This document shows, piece by piece, positions 25,128 through 34,091 of a stretch of 61,630 nt of DNA. The stretch is from Blastococcus tunisiensis (GTDB taxonomy: Bacteria > Actinomycetota > Actinomycetes > Mycobacteriales > Geodermatophilaceae), in contig NZ_FOND01000025.1 of assembly GCF_900112815.1 (NCBI RefSeq), positions 1 to 61,630 of the forward strand, read 5' to 3'. The position numbers and the translations under genes were made by a program. The notes under the pieces are model-generated. The model was not told the origin of the DNA and searched no databases. It saw only the letters and a list, made by a program, of their open reading frames with translations. Each line of letters starts with the position of its first letter. Positions within the stretch are counted from its first letter, which is position 1.

Positions 25128-25549
25128 GCGACGGCCGCCGCGAAGCGGACCGGGGCCAGCCGGTCGAGGGCCAGGGAGTGCCACATCCGGCGCAGCAGCG
25201 CCGACGCGCCCCGCACCTCCAGCTCGATGGAGCGCGCGCCCAGCTCCCGGGCCCACCGGGCGATGGTCCGGGCGCCGGCGACATCGACGAAGTCGGCGCG
25301 GCCGAGGTCGAGCACCACGACGCGTCCGTCGACCGGGGAGGAGGTGAGCACGCGGGCGAGCCGGTCGGCGCCGAAGGTGTCGATGGTGCCCGCGAGGACG
25401 ACACGCCCCTCGTCGAGGAAGACCTGGAAGGGCGGGACGCCACTGCCCGGCGCGCGGTCGACGGCGGGGTCCTCCGCGTCGTCCACCCGGCAGATGTGGT
25501 CGGAGGTGCCCGCCGGGGGGATGTCGCTCAGTGATCCGTGTGCGCGCAC
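25124..25549 (-). CDS. STAS-domain anti-sigma-factor antagonist
   Basis: 141 residues. The STAS domain occupies about 40-135 (LAGTIDTFGADRLARVL; VVVLDLGRADFVDVAGARTI). The position that is normally the phosphorylated Ser/Thr reads VDVAGAR, where the canonical motif is D-S-x-G, so there is an Ala at the usual phospho-site. That may mean constitutive binding or a different control. The GTG at 25549 is the only upstream start of reasonable length; its ribosome site is weak. It overlaps the downstream kinase gene by 4 bp. Confidence 0.78.
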   Translation of the reverse strand: MRAHGSLSDIPPAGTSDHICRVDDAEDPAVDRAPGSGVPPFQVFLDEGRVVLAGTIDTFGADRLARVLTSSPVDGRVVVLDLGRADFVDVAGARTIARWARELGARSIELEVRGASALLRRMWHSLALDRLAPVRFAAAVA

Positions 25550-25592
25550 CTACTGACCGTAGGCCCCTTCACCGACAGAAGACAGGGACGAC

Positions 25593-25614
25593 GGATACCG
25601 CACAGGCGGTGTCC
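25593..25614 (-). terminator. Hairpin after pntB
   Basis: GGATACCGC (25593-25601) pairs with GCGGTGTCC (25606-25614), one T-G pair, loop of four. It follows pntB on the minus strand and precedes the STAS gene. Confidence 0.45.
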
Positions 25615-25623
25615 ATCCCCGGC

Positions 25624-27033
25624 TCAGAGCGCCCGCAGGATGTCCTCGACCCGTTCGCGGGCGTCGCCGAAGAGCATCCGGCTGTTGTCGCGGAAGAAGA
25701 GGGGGTTCTGGACGCCGGCGTAGCCGGTGTTCATGGACCGCTTGAAGACGACGACCTGCCCGGCCTCCCACACCTTGAGCACGGGCATGCCGGCGATCGG
25801 GCTGCCGGGGTCCTCGGTGGCGGCGGGGTTGACGGTGTCGTTGGCGCCGATGACCAGGACGACGTCGGTGGCGGCGAGGTCGTCGTTGATCTCGTCCATC
25901 TCCAGGACGACGTCGTAGGGCACCTTGGCCTCGGCCAGCAGCACGTTCATGTGGCCGGGCAGGCGCCCGGCGACCGGGTGGATGCCGAACCGCACGTCGA
26001 CGTCCTTGGCGCGCAGTTTCCGGACCAGCTCGGCCACGGCGCCCTGGGCCTGGGCGACGGCCATGCCGTACCCCGGGGTGATGACCACGGACCTCGCCTC
26101 GCGCAGCAGGTCGGCGGTGTCCTCGGCGGTGATCTCGGTGTGCTCGCCGTAGTCGACGTCGGAGGAGCCGACGCTGCCCTCGTTGCCGAAGCCGCCGGCG
26201 ATGACCGAGATGAAGGAGCGGTTCATCGCCTTGCACATGATGTAGGACAGGTAGGCACCGGAGGAGCCGACCAGCGCGCCGGTGATGATCAGCAGGTCGT
26301 TGCCCAGCAGGAACCCCGAGGCGGCCGCGGCCCAGCCGGAGTAGCTGTTGAGCATGGAGACGACGACGGGCATGTCGCCGCCGCCGATCGAGGCGACGAG
26401 GTGCCAGCCGAGCGCGAGGGCGATGACCGTGACGACGGCGAGCACCAGCAGGTTCGGCTCGATCACGAACACCGCGGTGAGGGCGACGAAGACGACCAGG
26501 GCGGCGAGGTTGAGCAGGTTGTGCGCCGGCAGCATCAGCGGGTTGCTGGGGACCCGCCCGGACAGCTTGAGGAACGCGACGACGGAGCCGGTGAAGGTGA
26601 CCGCCCCGATGAACACGCCGATGGCGACCTCGGCGGAGTGGATGCCCAGCAGGTTGCCGGCGACCTCGGTCTGCTCGTCGAGATCCGCCTCGACCGAGAG
26701 GTAGCCGTTCCAGCCGACCAGCACGGCGGCCAGGCCGACGAAGCTGTGCAGCAGGGCGATGAGCTCGGGCATGCCGGTCATCTGCACCTGGCGGGCCCGC
26801 CAGAGGCCGATGACGGCCCCGGCCGCCACGGCGACGAGCAGCAGGACCAGGCCGGAGGTGCTGATGCTGCGGGAGGCCAGGCCGACGGTGGCGGCCAGGG
26901 CGATGGCCATCCCGGCGATGCCGTAGACGATCCCGGACTTGGCGGTCTCGTGCTTCGAGAGCCCGGCCAGGCTCAGGATGAACAGCAGCCCGGCGACGAT
27001 GTAGGCCGCGGACGCGGCGGTGGTGGCGGTCAT
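25624..27033 (-). CDS. pntB: Proton-translocating NAD(P) transhydrogenase, beta subunit
   Basis: 469 residues. The first 260 or so are about nine membrane spans ([40 protein letters not shown] is the conserved segment). The C-terminal dIII domain binds [24 protein letters not shown], then [20 protein letters not shown] and [12 protein letters not shown]. Together with PntA it moves hydride from NADH to NADP+ driven by proton entry, supplying NADPH. It lies six bases after pntA in the same operon. The oxygenases and reductases of this window are heavy NAD(P)H users, but a direct link is not shown. Confidence 0.95.
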   Translation of the reverse strand: MTATTAASAAYIVAGLLFILSLAGLSKHETAKSGIVYGIAGMAIALAATVGLASRSISTSGLVLLLVAVAAGAVIGLWRARQVQMTGMPELIALLHSFVGLAAVLVGWNGYLSVEADLDEQTEVAGNLLGIHSAEVAIGVFIGAVTFTGSVVAFLKLSGRVPSNPLMLPAHNLLNLAALVVFVALTAVFVIEPNLLVLAVVTVIALALGWHLVASIGGGDMPVVVSMLNSYSGWAAAASGFLLGNDLLIITGALVGSSGAYLSYIMCKAMNRSFISVIAGGFGNEGSVGSSDVDYGEHTEITAEDTADLLREARSVVITPGYGMAVAQAQGAVAELVRKLRAKDVDVRFGIHPVAGRLPGHMNVLLAEAKVPYDVVLEMDEINDDLAATDVVLVIGANDTVNPAATEDPGSPIAGMPVLKVWEAGQVVVFKRSMNTGYAGVQNPLFFRDNSRMLFGDARERVEDILRAL

Positions 27034-27038
27034 GTCGG

Positions 27039-28574
27039 TCAGCTCCTGGTGAACATGCCGAGCATGCGGCGGGTCACGGCGAAGCCGCCGAAGACGTTGA
27101 TGCTGGCCACCAGGATCGCGAGGAACGCCAGCGTGCTGACCACGGCGTCGCCGTGGCCGATCTGCAGCAGGGCGCCGACGACGATGATCCCGGAGATCGC
27201 GTTGGTCACCGACATCAGCGGCGTGTGCAGGGCGTGGTGCACGTGCCCGATCACGTAGAAGCCGACGACGACGGCGAGCGCGAAGACCGTGACGTGCTGG
27301 ATCAGCTCGTCGGGGGAGAAGGCGGTCAGGCCGAACAGTGCCGCGGCACCGAGGCCGACGAGCGCGAACCGCCGGCCCGGGGTGGCCGGCTTCGGGGGCG
27401 GCGCCGGCTCGGCGGGTGGCACCGGCACGGCGGCGACCGGTGCGGCCGACACCTGCACCGGCGGCGGGGGCCAGGTCTTCTCCCCGGCCCGCACCACGGT
27501 GATCGCCCGCTGGACGACGTCGTCGAGGTCCAGGGCCAGCTGCCCGTCCTTGGCCGGGGTCAGCAGGGTGAGGAGGCTGACCAGGTTCTGGCCGTACAGC
27601 TGGGAGGCCTGCGCCGGCAGCCGGCCGGGCAGGTCGGTGTAGCCGATGATCGACACGCCGCCGGGCGTCACCACGATCTCGTCGGGCACCGAGCCGGCCA
27701 CGTTGCCGCCCTGCGCGGCGGCCATGTCCACGATCACGCTGCCGGACCTCATGGAGGCGACCATCTCCTCGGTGATCAGCCTCGGCGCCGGGCGGCCGGG
27801 GATCAGCGCGGTGGTGATGATGATGTCGACGTCGCCGGCCTGCTCGGCGTACATCTGCGCGGCCCGGCGGTTGAAGTCCTCGCTCATCTCCCGCGCGTAG
27901 CCGTCCGAACTCACCTGCTGCTCGGCGTCGGGGACGGCCACGTACTCCCCGCCCAGCGACCGCACCTGCTCGGCCACCTCGGGGCGGACGTCGGTGGCCC
28001 GCACGATCGCGCCCAGGCTGCTGGCCGCGCCGATCGCGGCCAGCCCGGCCACGCCGGCGCCCACCACGAGCACCTTCGCCGGAGGCACCTTGCCCGCGGC
28101 GGTCACCTGGCCGGTGAAGAACCGGCCGAAGGTGTGCGCGGCCTCGATCACCGCCCGGTAGCCGGCGATGTTGGCCATCGAGGACAGCACGTCCATCGAC
28201 TGCGCGCGGGAGATGCGGGGGACCGCGTCCACCGCGAGCGCGGTGATGGGCCGGGCGGCCAGGGCGTCGACCAGATCGGGGTTCAGGCCCGGGCTCAGCA
28301 GGCCGACCAGCGTGGCGCCGTCCCGCAGCCTGCCGATCTCCTCTCCCGCCGGGGCGTTCACCCGCAGCACCACGTCGGCCCGCCACGCCTCCTCCGCCGT
28401 CGTGACGGTCGCTCCGGCGGCGGCGTAGGCGTCGTCCGGGAAGCTGGCGGCAGCACCCGCACCGGCCTCGACGACCACGTCGTAACCCAGCCCGATCAGC
28501 TTGCCGACCGTGGCCGGCGTGGCGGCCACCCGTGTCTCCCGGGCGCGGGTCTCCCGCGGAACTCCGATTCGCAA
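27039..28574 (-). CDS. pntA: Proton-translocating NAD(P) transhydrogenase, alpha subunit (single chain)
   Basis: 511 residues, about the length of E. coli PntA. It starts [20 protein letters not shown], has the NAD Rossmann motif [20 protein letters not shown] near 167 and the segment [15 protein letters not shown] near 250. A Pro/Ala-rich linker leads to three or four C-terminal spans including [17 protein letters not shown]. In several actinobacteria alpha is split into PntAa and PntAb; here it is one polypeptide. The start is TTG at 28574, with GGAG eight bases before it. Confidence 0.93.
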   Translation of the reverse strand: MRIGVPRETRARETRVAATPATVGKLIGLGYDVVVEAGAGAAASFPDDAYAAAGATVTTAEEAWRADVVLRVNAPAGEEIGRLRDGATLVGLLSPGLNPDLVDALAARPITALAVDAVPRISRAQSMDVLSSMANIAGYRAVIEAAHTFGRFFTGQVTAAGKVPPAKVLVVGAGVAGLAAIGAASSLGAIVRATDVRPEVAEQVRSLGGEYVAVPDAEQQVSSDGYAREMSEDFNRRAAQMYAEQAGDVDIIITTALIPGRPAPRLITEEMVASMRSGSVIVDMAAAQGGNVAGSVPDEIVVTPGGVSIIGYTDLPGRLPAQASQLYGQNLVSLLTLLTPAKDGQLALDLDDVVQRAITVVRAGEKTWPPPPVQVSAAPVAAVPVPPAEPAPPPKPATPGRRFALVGLGAAALFGLTAFSPDELIQHVTVFALAVVVGFYVIGHVHHALHTPLMSVTNAISGIIVVGALLQIGHGDAVVSTLAFLAILVASINVFGGFAVTRRMLGMFTRS

Positions 28575-28973
28575 CGTGGCGCTCCATTCCTCGCGAGGGA
28601 GGCTCCGTCGCCTGCCCTCGGTGGCTGTCGTACGCGGTGCGGTCGTGCCGGTGCCGGTGTCGGCGCTGTCGATCCCGAGGGATCATGCCGGGCCAACGGC
28701 TCGGCGCACCGTCAGGATCCGCCGAAGTGACCTGTTCCACACTGCCGCACCGCGGGACCGGCGCGGACCGGCCGGACGACCGCGCCCGGTAGCGGGACCC
28801 CGTGTCCCCCCATCGGGGGAGCCGGGCGCGTTCGGGTGCAGGAAGGGGGGTGCACGCGCCGATCCCCTCCTCAGCGGCACCTCGAACCGCCTGCACGGTC
28901 TTCCGACGGCGGGCGGCTCGGGCCCGTCAGCTGGAACAGACCGGCGACGCATCGCACCACCGGAGGGAGGACC
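28575..28973. other. Gene-free divergent promoter region of about 400 bp
   Basis: It separates pntA (leftward) from the GGDEF-EAL gene (rightward). I see no supported gene. One small perfect hairpin is present, TCCCCC-CATC-GGGGGA at 28805-28820. I looked for c-di-GMP riboswitch consensus blocks because of the downstream gene and did not find them. Confidence 0.5.
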
Positions 28974-31049
28974 GTGTCCGCCTGGATCAGCGCGCCCGAG
29001 GACGACATGGTGCCGCCGGAGATCATCTCGACGGTCTTCTACAGCGCAACCGTGAGCGACAGCCTCGCCATCCTCGTCGCCGAGACCGTGGGCGGGACGC
29101 AGCGCCTCACCTGGGGCAACGAGGGTGCGATGCAGCTGCTGGGCTACGGCCTGGAGGACCTGCGCACGTTGCCGGCCGCGCACCTGTTCCCGACCCTGGG
29201 CGGCGGCGAGCTGAAGCTGCTGCTGCGCCGCGAGCGCACCGCCCGGATGACGCTGCCGGTCCGCATGGCCAGCGGGGCCACCGTCGACGCCGTCGTCATC
29301 ACCACGCCCGCGCCGGGCGGCCGGATGTGGGCGATGCGGATCCTCGACACGACCAACGAGCAGGAGCGCGCGCTGCGCGCCACCGCCGACGCGCACGAAC
29401 GCCGCTTCTCCGCCCTCACCGAGCGCTCGCCCATCCCGACCCTGCTCTCCGAGCAGGGCATGCGGCTGGCCCACGTCAACGACGCGTTCTGCACCCTCGT
29501 CGGGCTGCGGGCCGAGCAGCTGCTCGGCACCGGCTGGATCGAGACCATCCACGAGGACGACCTGGACGGCGTCATCGAGCAGGTCTCCGCCGCACTGGAG
29601 GGGGCCGAGGTCGAGACGCAGGCCCGCCTGCTCCGGGCCGACGGCACCGTCCGGACGACGGTCATCCGCTTCGCCCACCTGTTCACCCCGGGCATGGGCG
29701 CGGGATTCGTCGGCACGATCGAGGACATCACCGACCGGCTGGCGTTCGAGGCGAAGCTCGCCCACCAGGCCAACCACGACCCCCTCACCGGGCTGCCCAA
29801 CCGCACCCTGCTCGCCCAGTACGTCGCCGAGAAGTTCCGCGCCGGCACCAGCGGGCTGGCCTGCCTCTTCCTCGACCTGGACAACTTCAAGGTCGTCAAC
29901 GACTCCCTCGGCCACACGGCCGGGGACGAGCTGCTCGTCGAGGTGGCCGGCCGGCTGGGCGCCACGGTGCGCCCGGGCGACCTGGTCGCTCGGTTCGGCG
30001 GCGACGAGTTCGTCGTCGTCTGCGAGAACGTGGACGAGGAGACGGCGGTCGCGCTGGCGGGCCGGGTCTCGGAGGCGCTGGCCCGCCCGATGCGCCTGGG
30101 CGGCGTCGACATCCGGCCCTACGCGAGCGTCGGCGTCACGGTGCAGACCGTCGAGCACGCCGCCGCCGAGGAGCTCATCCGCGACTGCGACATCGCCATG
30201 TACCAGGCGAAGGCCAGCGGGAAGGGGCGGATCACCGTCCTCGACCAGGAGGCGCGTGCCCAGGCCCGCGACAAGCTGCGGCTGGTCGCCGAGCTCCGCG
30301 ACGCAATCGAGCACCGCGAGATCGCGATGTACTACCAGCCCATCTTCAGCACCCGTGACGGCCAGCCGGTCGCCGTCGAGTCCCTGGCCCGCTGGGACCA
30401 CCCCGAGCGCGGCGCGGTCAGCCCGGCGGTGTTCGTGCCGCTGGCCGAGGAGAGCGGCCTCATCACCGGGCTGGGCCGGTTCGTCCTCGACGAGACCTGC
30501 CGCCAGCTGGCGGAGTGGGACCACCTGCTGGGCACCGGCGTGGTGGGCCGGGCCAACGTCAACGTCTCCGCGCTCCAGCTGGACGACAACCTGGCCGCGC
30601 AGGTCGCCGACGCCCTCGACCGCCACTCCCTGGCGCCGTCCCGGATCTCGGTGGAGATCACCGAATCGGCGCTGATGAAGGACCCGGCGTCGGCCCGTGC
30701 GGTGCTGCAGCAGCTGCGCGACCTCGGCGTGGAGCTGGCCATCGACGACTTCGGCACCGGCTACTCCTCGCTGGCCTACCTGCGGCACCTGCCGGTCGAC
30801 TGCCTCAAGGTCGACCGCTCGTTCGTCGCCGAGCTGGCCGACGGCCACTCCGAGATCGCCTCCGCGGTCATCGCGATGGCCCGCAACCTGAACCTGTGCA
30901 CCGTGGCCGAGGGGGTGGAGACCGTCGAGCAGGCCGAGGAGCTGACAAGGCTCGGCGCGACCTACCTCCAGGGCTTCAGCCTGGCCGAGCCGATGAGCGG
31001 CGGGCACGCCGCCGCCTGGTTCGCCGCCCACTCGGAGGACATCTCGTGA
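28974..31049 (+). CDS. PAS-PAS-GGDEF-EAL cyclic di-GMP turnover protein
   Basis: 691 residues. Two PAS-like sensor domains (about 15-135 and 140-260) are followed by GGDEF (about 265-425) and EAL (about 440-690). The synthase motif RFGGDEF near 339-345 is intact. In the EAL domain the first motif reads ESLARW, keeping the catalytic Glu, and EITES, DDFGTGYSSLAYL and KVDRSF are present. Both activities therefore look possible. The inhibitory RxxD site five residues before GGDEF reads RPGDLVARF. The GTG at 28974 follows GGAGGGAGG. A 26-codon ORF and an HDOD gene follow with 4-bp overlaps. Confidence 0.93.
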   Translation: MSAWISAPEDDMVPPEIISTVFYSATVSDSLAILVAETVGGTQRLTWGNEGAMQLLGYGLEDLRTLPAAHLFPTLGGGELKLLLRRERTARMTLPVRMASGATVDAVVITTPAPGGRMWAMRILDTTNEQERALRATADAHERRFSALTERSPIPTLLSEQGMRLAHVNDAFCTLVGLRAEQLLGTGWIETIHEDDLDGVIEQVSAALEGAEVETQARLLRADGTVRTTVIRFAHLFTPGMGAGFVGTIEDITDRLAFEAKLAHQANHDPLTGLPNRTLLAQYVAEKFRAGTSGLACLFLDLDNFKVVNDSLGHTAGDELLVEVAGRLGATVRPGDLVARFGGDEFVVVCENVDEETAVALAGRVSEALARPMRLGGVDIRPYASVGVTVQTVEHAAAEELIRDCDIAMYQAKASGKGRITVLDQEARAQARDKLRLVAELRDAIEHREIAMYYQPIFSTRDGQPVAVESLARWDHPERGAVSPAVFVPLAEESGLITGLGRFVLDETCRQLAEWDHLLGTGVVGRANVNVSALQLDDNLAAQVADALDRHSLAPSRISVEITESALMKDPASARAVLQQLRDLGVELAIDDFGTGYSSLAYLRHLPVDCLKVDRSFVAELADGHSEIASAVIAMARNLNLCTVAEGVETVEQAEELTRLGATYLQGFSLAEPMSGGHAAAWFAAHSEDIS

Positions 31050-31126
31050 CCGAGCTCGCGAGGGCACGCAGAGACACAGCACCGGCGGCCACCTGGCCGA
31101 CGAGCGCCGGCGAGGAGGACCTGTGA
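31046..31126 (+). CDS. 26-aa mini-ORF linking the GGDEF-EAL and HDOD genes
   Basis: A GTG at 31046 overlaps the GGDEF-EAL stop codon by 4 bp (GTGA) and is preceded by a GGAGGA site with seven bases between. After 26 codons its TGA overlaps the GTG of the HDOD gene, again as GTGA. The product (starting VTELARARRDTAPAATW) is hydrophilic and matches nothing I know. It may act mainly as a translational relay that couples the two flanking genes, or be a real micropeptide. Confidence 0.5.
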   Translation: MTELARARRDTAPAATWPTSAGEEDL

Positions 31127-32001
31127 CCGTCACCCCGTTCCCCGGGGCGGACATCCCGGCGCCGGTCTTCGACATCGAGGTCATCCTGGCCGGGATCGAC
31201 ACGATGGCCGTCCAGAAGCCGGTCGCCGCCCAGATCATCTCCGTCGCCAACTCCGACGACACCGACGCGAAGACGCTCGCCCGGATCCTGTCGTCGGACA
31301 TCGCGCTGGCCGGCCGGGTGATGAAGCTGGCGAACTCGGCCTACTTCGGCATGCGCGGTCGGGTCACATCGCTCCAGTTCGCCGTCACCGTCGTCGGCTT
31401 CACCACGGTCCGCACCATGGCCACGGTGGCGCTCACCGACCTCGACGACGAGTCCCGCCTGCCCGGCAACTTCTGGGACCTCACGACCAGCCTGGCTCTG
31501 GGTGCCTCGACCCTGGCTCCCCGGTTCGGCGAGCGACCGCCGGACTCGCTCTGCCTGGGGCTGCTCGCGCAGCTGGGCGCGGCGCTGCTGCACCACAACG
31601 ATCCCGAGGGGTACGCCGAGATCGTGGCCGCCCACCCGACGTTCCGCAGCCGGCGGGCGGCGGAGACCCGTCGGTACGGCATCAACAGCCTGCGGCTCAC
31701 CGCCGTCGCGCTCGAACAGTGGGGCTTCCCGGCGGCGATGACCACCCCGCTCAAGGAGATCGACGACTACCAGACGATGGACGGCGCGTTGCTGCGCGCC
31801 GCGTTCGAGGTGGCCGCGCGACTGACCATCGACGACTACGAGGACATCCCGATCGCGCGGTTGACCCTGGGACGGCTCCGCGAGGACGACCTCGTGCCCA
31901 TCCTGGACCTGGTGCGGAGCGAGGCCGCGGAGCTCAAGTACGCGATGCTCGGCCAGCCCGTCGACGATCCGGAGGGGAACCCGGACGGCTGGGTCTTCTG
32001 A
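31123..32001 (+). CDS. HDOD-domain signalling protein
   Basis: 292 residues, essentially one HDOD domain (LARILSSDIALAGRVMKLAN near 53-72, then SLQFAVTVVGFTTVRTMATV). HDOD domains are HD-like helical folds without the full metal-dependent phosphodiesterase His-Asp set and are usually signalling adaptors. It is coupled to the upstream GGDEF-EAL gene through a 26-codon ORF, suggesting a role in the same c-di-GMP circuit. The GTG at 31123 follows GAGGAGGACC. Confidence 0.87.
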   Translation: MTVTPFPGADIPAPVFDIEVILAGIDTMAVQKPVAAQIISVANSDDTDAKTLARILSSDIALAGRVMKLANSAYFGMRGRVTSLQFAVTVVGFTTVRTMATVALTDLDDESRLPGNFWDLTTSLALGASTLAPRFGERPPDSLCLGLLAQLGAALLHHNDPEGYAEIVAAHPTFRSRRAAETRRYGINSLRLTAVALEQWGFPAAMTTPLKEIDDYQTMDGALLRAAFEVAARLTIDDYEDIPIARLTLGRLREDDLVPILDLVRSEAAELKYAMLGQPVDDPEGNPDGWVF

Positions 32002-32028
32002 GGGGGCCGCGTCTTCTGAGGGGGCCGG
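31993..32028. repeat. Tandem 18-bp duplication across the HDOD stop codon
   Basis: GTCTTCTGAGGGGGCCGC (31993-32010) is followed directly by the same 18 bases with one change at the end (32011-32028). The first copy includes the last codons and TGA of the HDOD gene. It is a recent local duplication with no effect on the protein. Confidence 0.85.
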
Positions 32029-32071
32029 CCCCGGCACGACGGCTGCCCGGGCGGTCGGTCAGAGTGACCGG

Positions 32072-32848
32072 ATGACGCCGCCCCGGAGCATCCTGATCAG
32101 CGGAGCCGCCCGCGGCATCGGCCGCGCCACTGCCGAGCTCTTCCTCGCCCGCGGCTGGCGGGTCGGCATGTACGACGTCGACGCCCCGGCGGTCGCCGCG
32201 GCCGCGGCGGGTTCCGAGCGGGCCCGCCACGGTGCGCTCGACGTCCGGGACGCCGACCAGTGGGAGGCGGTGCTGCGCGACTTCTGCGGGGAGCAGGGTC
32301 TCGACGTCCTGGTCAACAACGCCGGCGTGCTGTCCTCGGGACCCTTCGCCGGCAAGGATCCGGGCACCCACCGCCGCACGGTCGACGTCAACGTGGCCGG
32401 CGTGGTCAACGGCGCCCTCACCGGGCACCCGTATCTGCGGCGGGCACCGCAGGGTCTGCTGCTCAACCTGTGCTCGGCGTCGGCCCTCTACGGGCAGCCC
32501 ACCCTGGCGACGTACGGCGCCACGAAGGCGGCGGTCAAGTCGCTCACCGAGGCCCTCGACCTGGAGTGGCGTGCCGACGGGATCCGGGTGCGCAGCCTGC
32601 TGCCGCTGTTCGTGGACACCGAGATGGTCACCCGGGACGGGCAGGGCATGGCCCCGCTGAAGCGCCTCGGCGTGCGGCTCACCGCGGAGGACGTCGCAGC
32701 CGCCGCCTGGCGGGTGGTGCACGAGCCCCGGCGCCCGCTGCGCTCGCCGCACCGCCCCGTGGGCCGGCAGACGAAGGCCTTGGCGGCGCTGTCGTCGGTC
32801 ACCCCCGACTGGGCCAACCGCCTCGTCGTGGCCCGCCTCGCCCGCTGA
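32072..32848 (+). CDS. Short-chain dehydrogenase/reductase
   Basis: 258 residues. The cofactor motif SGAARGIGRATAE is at 10-22, MYDVD after beta-2 points to NAD(H), NNAG is near 85, the catalytic Ser lies in LCSASALYG, and YGATKAAVKSL gives the YxxxK pair. This N-terminal form (SILISGAARGIGRATAELFL) is typical of actinobacterial SDRs of unknown substrate. It stands alone and ends at a strong hairpin shared with the convergent acyl-CoA dehydrogenase operon. Confidence 0.88.
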   Translation: MTPPRSILISGAARGIGRATAELFLARGWRVGMYDVDAPAVAAAAAGSERARHGALDVRDADQWEAVLRDFCGEQGLDVLVNNAGVLSSGPFAGKDPGTHRRTVDVNVAGVVNGALTGHPYLRRAPQGLLLNLCSASALYGQPTLATYGATKAAVKSLTEALDLEWRADGIRVRSLLPLFVDTEMVTRDGQGMAPLKRLGVRLTAEDVAAAAWRVVHEPRRPLRSPHRPVGRQTKALAALSSVTPDWANRLVVARLAR

Positions 32849-32855
32849 GAAAGGA

Positions 32856-32904
32856 CCCCGTCCTCCCCACCGCTCGCAAGCTCGCGGCGGTGCCCTGGAC
32901 GGGG
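32856..32904. terminator. Long hairpin between converging SDR and acyl-CoA dehydrogenase genes
   Basis: The outer stem is CCCCGTCC (32856-32863) with GGACGGGG (32897-32904); the inner stem is CACCGC (32868-32873) with GCGGTG (32887-32892). Being symmetrical it can end both transcripts. Confidence 0.65.
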
Positions 32905-32938
32905 CCGGCCGCGAGCCTGCGAGGGCAGGACGCCGTGG

Positions 32939-34084
32939 TCAGGAGGAGTACGGGGCGCCCAGCGGGTCGACCGTCTCGTGGTCCGCCACGGTGGCGGCCA
33001 GCCGGTCGGCGGCCCAGTCGCCGTCGCCGAGCAGGTGGTCGATCGCGGTGAGCCGGCTGGTGTAGTGCCCGACGGAGTACTCCGCGGTCACGCCGATGCC
33101 ACCGTGCAGCTGGATCGCCTCCTTGCCGATGTGCCGGCCGGCGCGGCTGGTCTGCAGCCGGGCGCGGTCGGCGGCCGCGACGACGTCGCCGCCGGCGTCG
33201 GCCACCATCGACGCCCACAGCGCGGTGCTGCGGGCCAGCTCCAGGGACACGTACATGTCCGCGGCGCGGAAGGTGAGCGCCTGGAACTTGTTCAGGGTGA
33301 CGCCGAACTGCTTGCGGGTCTTCAGGTACTCCGCGGTGGTGCGCAGCGCGGTGTCCATGGCGCCGATGGCCTCGTGGCCGTAGGCGATGCGGGCCTCGGC
33401 CAGCGCCCGCTCGATCGCGGCCGTCCGGTCGCCGCTCCCGAGAGCGACGGCGGGGGTGCCCTCGAGCCGCACGTTGGCCGCCCACGTGCCGTCGTGCGTG
33501 CGATACCCGGTGCGGGTGAGCCCCGCGGCGTCCCCCTGCACCAGGAAGAGGCCGGTGCCGCCGTCGATCGCCGCGGACACGACCAGCACGTCGGCGCGTG
33601 CGCCGCTGGGCACCGGCTCCTTGACGCCGGTCAGCGTCCAGCCGTCTCCGGCCTGCGTGGCGGTGACGCCCTCGGCCGTCGCCGTCCAGCGGGTGCCCGG
33701 CTCGGCGTGGGCGAAGACGGCGATCGTCGTCCCCTCGGAGATGGCCCCGATGAGCTCCCCCTTCTGCTCCGCGGTGCCGACGGCGGCGATCAGGCCGCCG
33801 GCCAGGACGACGGTCTCGATGAAGGGCTCGGGGGCGAGGACGCGCCCGATCTCCTCGGCGACGATGGCCACCTCGATCGGCCCGGCGCCCATGCCGCCGT
33901 CCTCCTCGGCGAAGGGCAGGCCCAGCAGGCCCATCTCGGCCAGCCGCGACCAGGTCTTCTCGTCGAAGCCCGGGTCGGTCTTCGTCACCGTGCGGCGCTG
34001 CTCGCTGTCGGAGTAGGCCCGGGCCAGCAGGCCGCGCACGGCCTCCCGCAGGTCGTTCTGCTCGCTGTCGTAGTCGAAGTTCAC
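32939..34084 (-). CDS. Acyl-CoA dehydrogenase, small-type subunit of a heteromeric pair
   Basis: 381 residues. N-terminal and middle ACAD domains are followed by a C-terminal four-helix domain containing RKQFGVTLNKFQALTFRAAD and GGIGVTAEYSVGHYTSRLTA. The substrate-binding middle domain is short and divergent (GEPGTRW-type SxSE motif not found; it reads FAHAEPGTRW). This looks like the smaller partner of an alpha2beta2 FadE-type enzyme, like PimD or the paired mycobacterial FadE proteins. It lies seven bases after the larger subunit gene. Such enzymes oxidise ring-containing or dicarboxylic acyl-CoAs. Confidence 0.88.
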   Translation of the reverse strand: MNFDYDSEQNDLREAVRGLLARAYSDSEQRRTVTKTDPGFDEKTWSRLAEMGLLGLPFAEEDGGMGAGPIEVAIVAEEIGRVLAPEPFIETVVLAGGLIAAVGTAEQKGELIGAISEGTTIAVFAHAEPGTRWTATAEGVTATQAGDGWTLTGVKEPVPSGARADVLVVSAAIDGGTGLFLVQGDAAGLTRTGYRTHDGTWAANVRLEGTPAVALGSGDRTAAIERALAEARIAYGHEAIGAMDTALRTTAEYLKTRKQFGVTLNKFQALTFRAADMYVSLELARSTALWASMVADAGGDVVAAADRARLQTSRAGRHIGKEAIQLHGGIGVTAEYSVGHYTSRLTAIDHLLGDGDWAADRLAATVADHETVDPLGAPYSS

Positions 34085-34091
34085 GGTTGTC

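Noticed and set aside
28575-28973. c-di-GMP riboswitch before the GGDEF-EAL gene
   Set aside because: The consensus blocks of GEMM-I and GEMM-II were not found; only one small hairpin is present.
28683-31301. 872-codon minus-strand frame across the GGDEF-EAL gene
   Set aside because: No ribosome site or domain; the plus-strand gene has intact PAS, GGDEF and EAL motifs.
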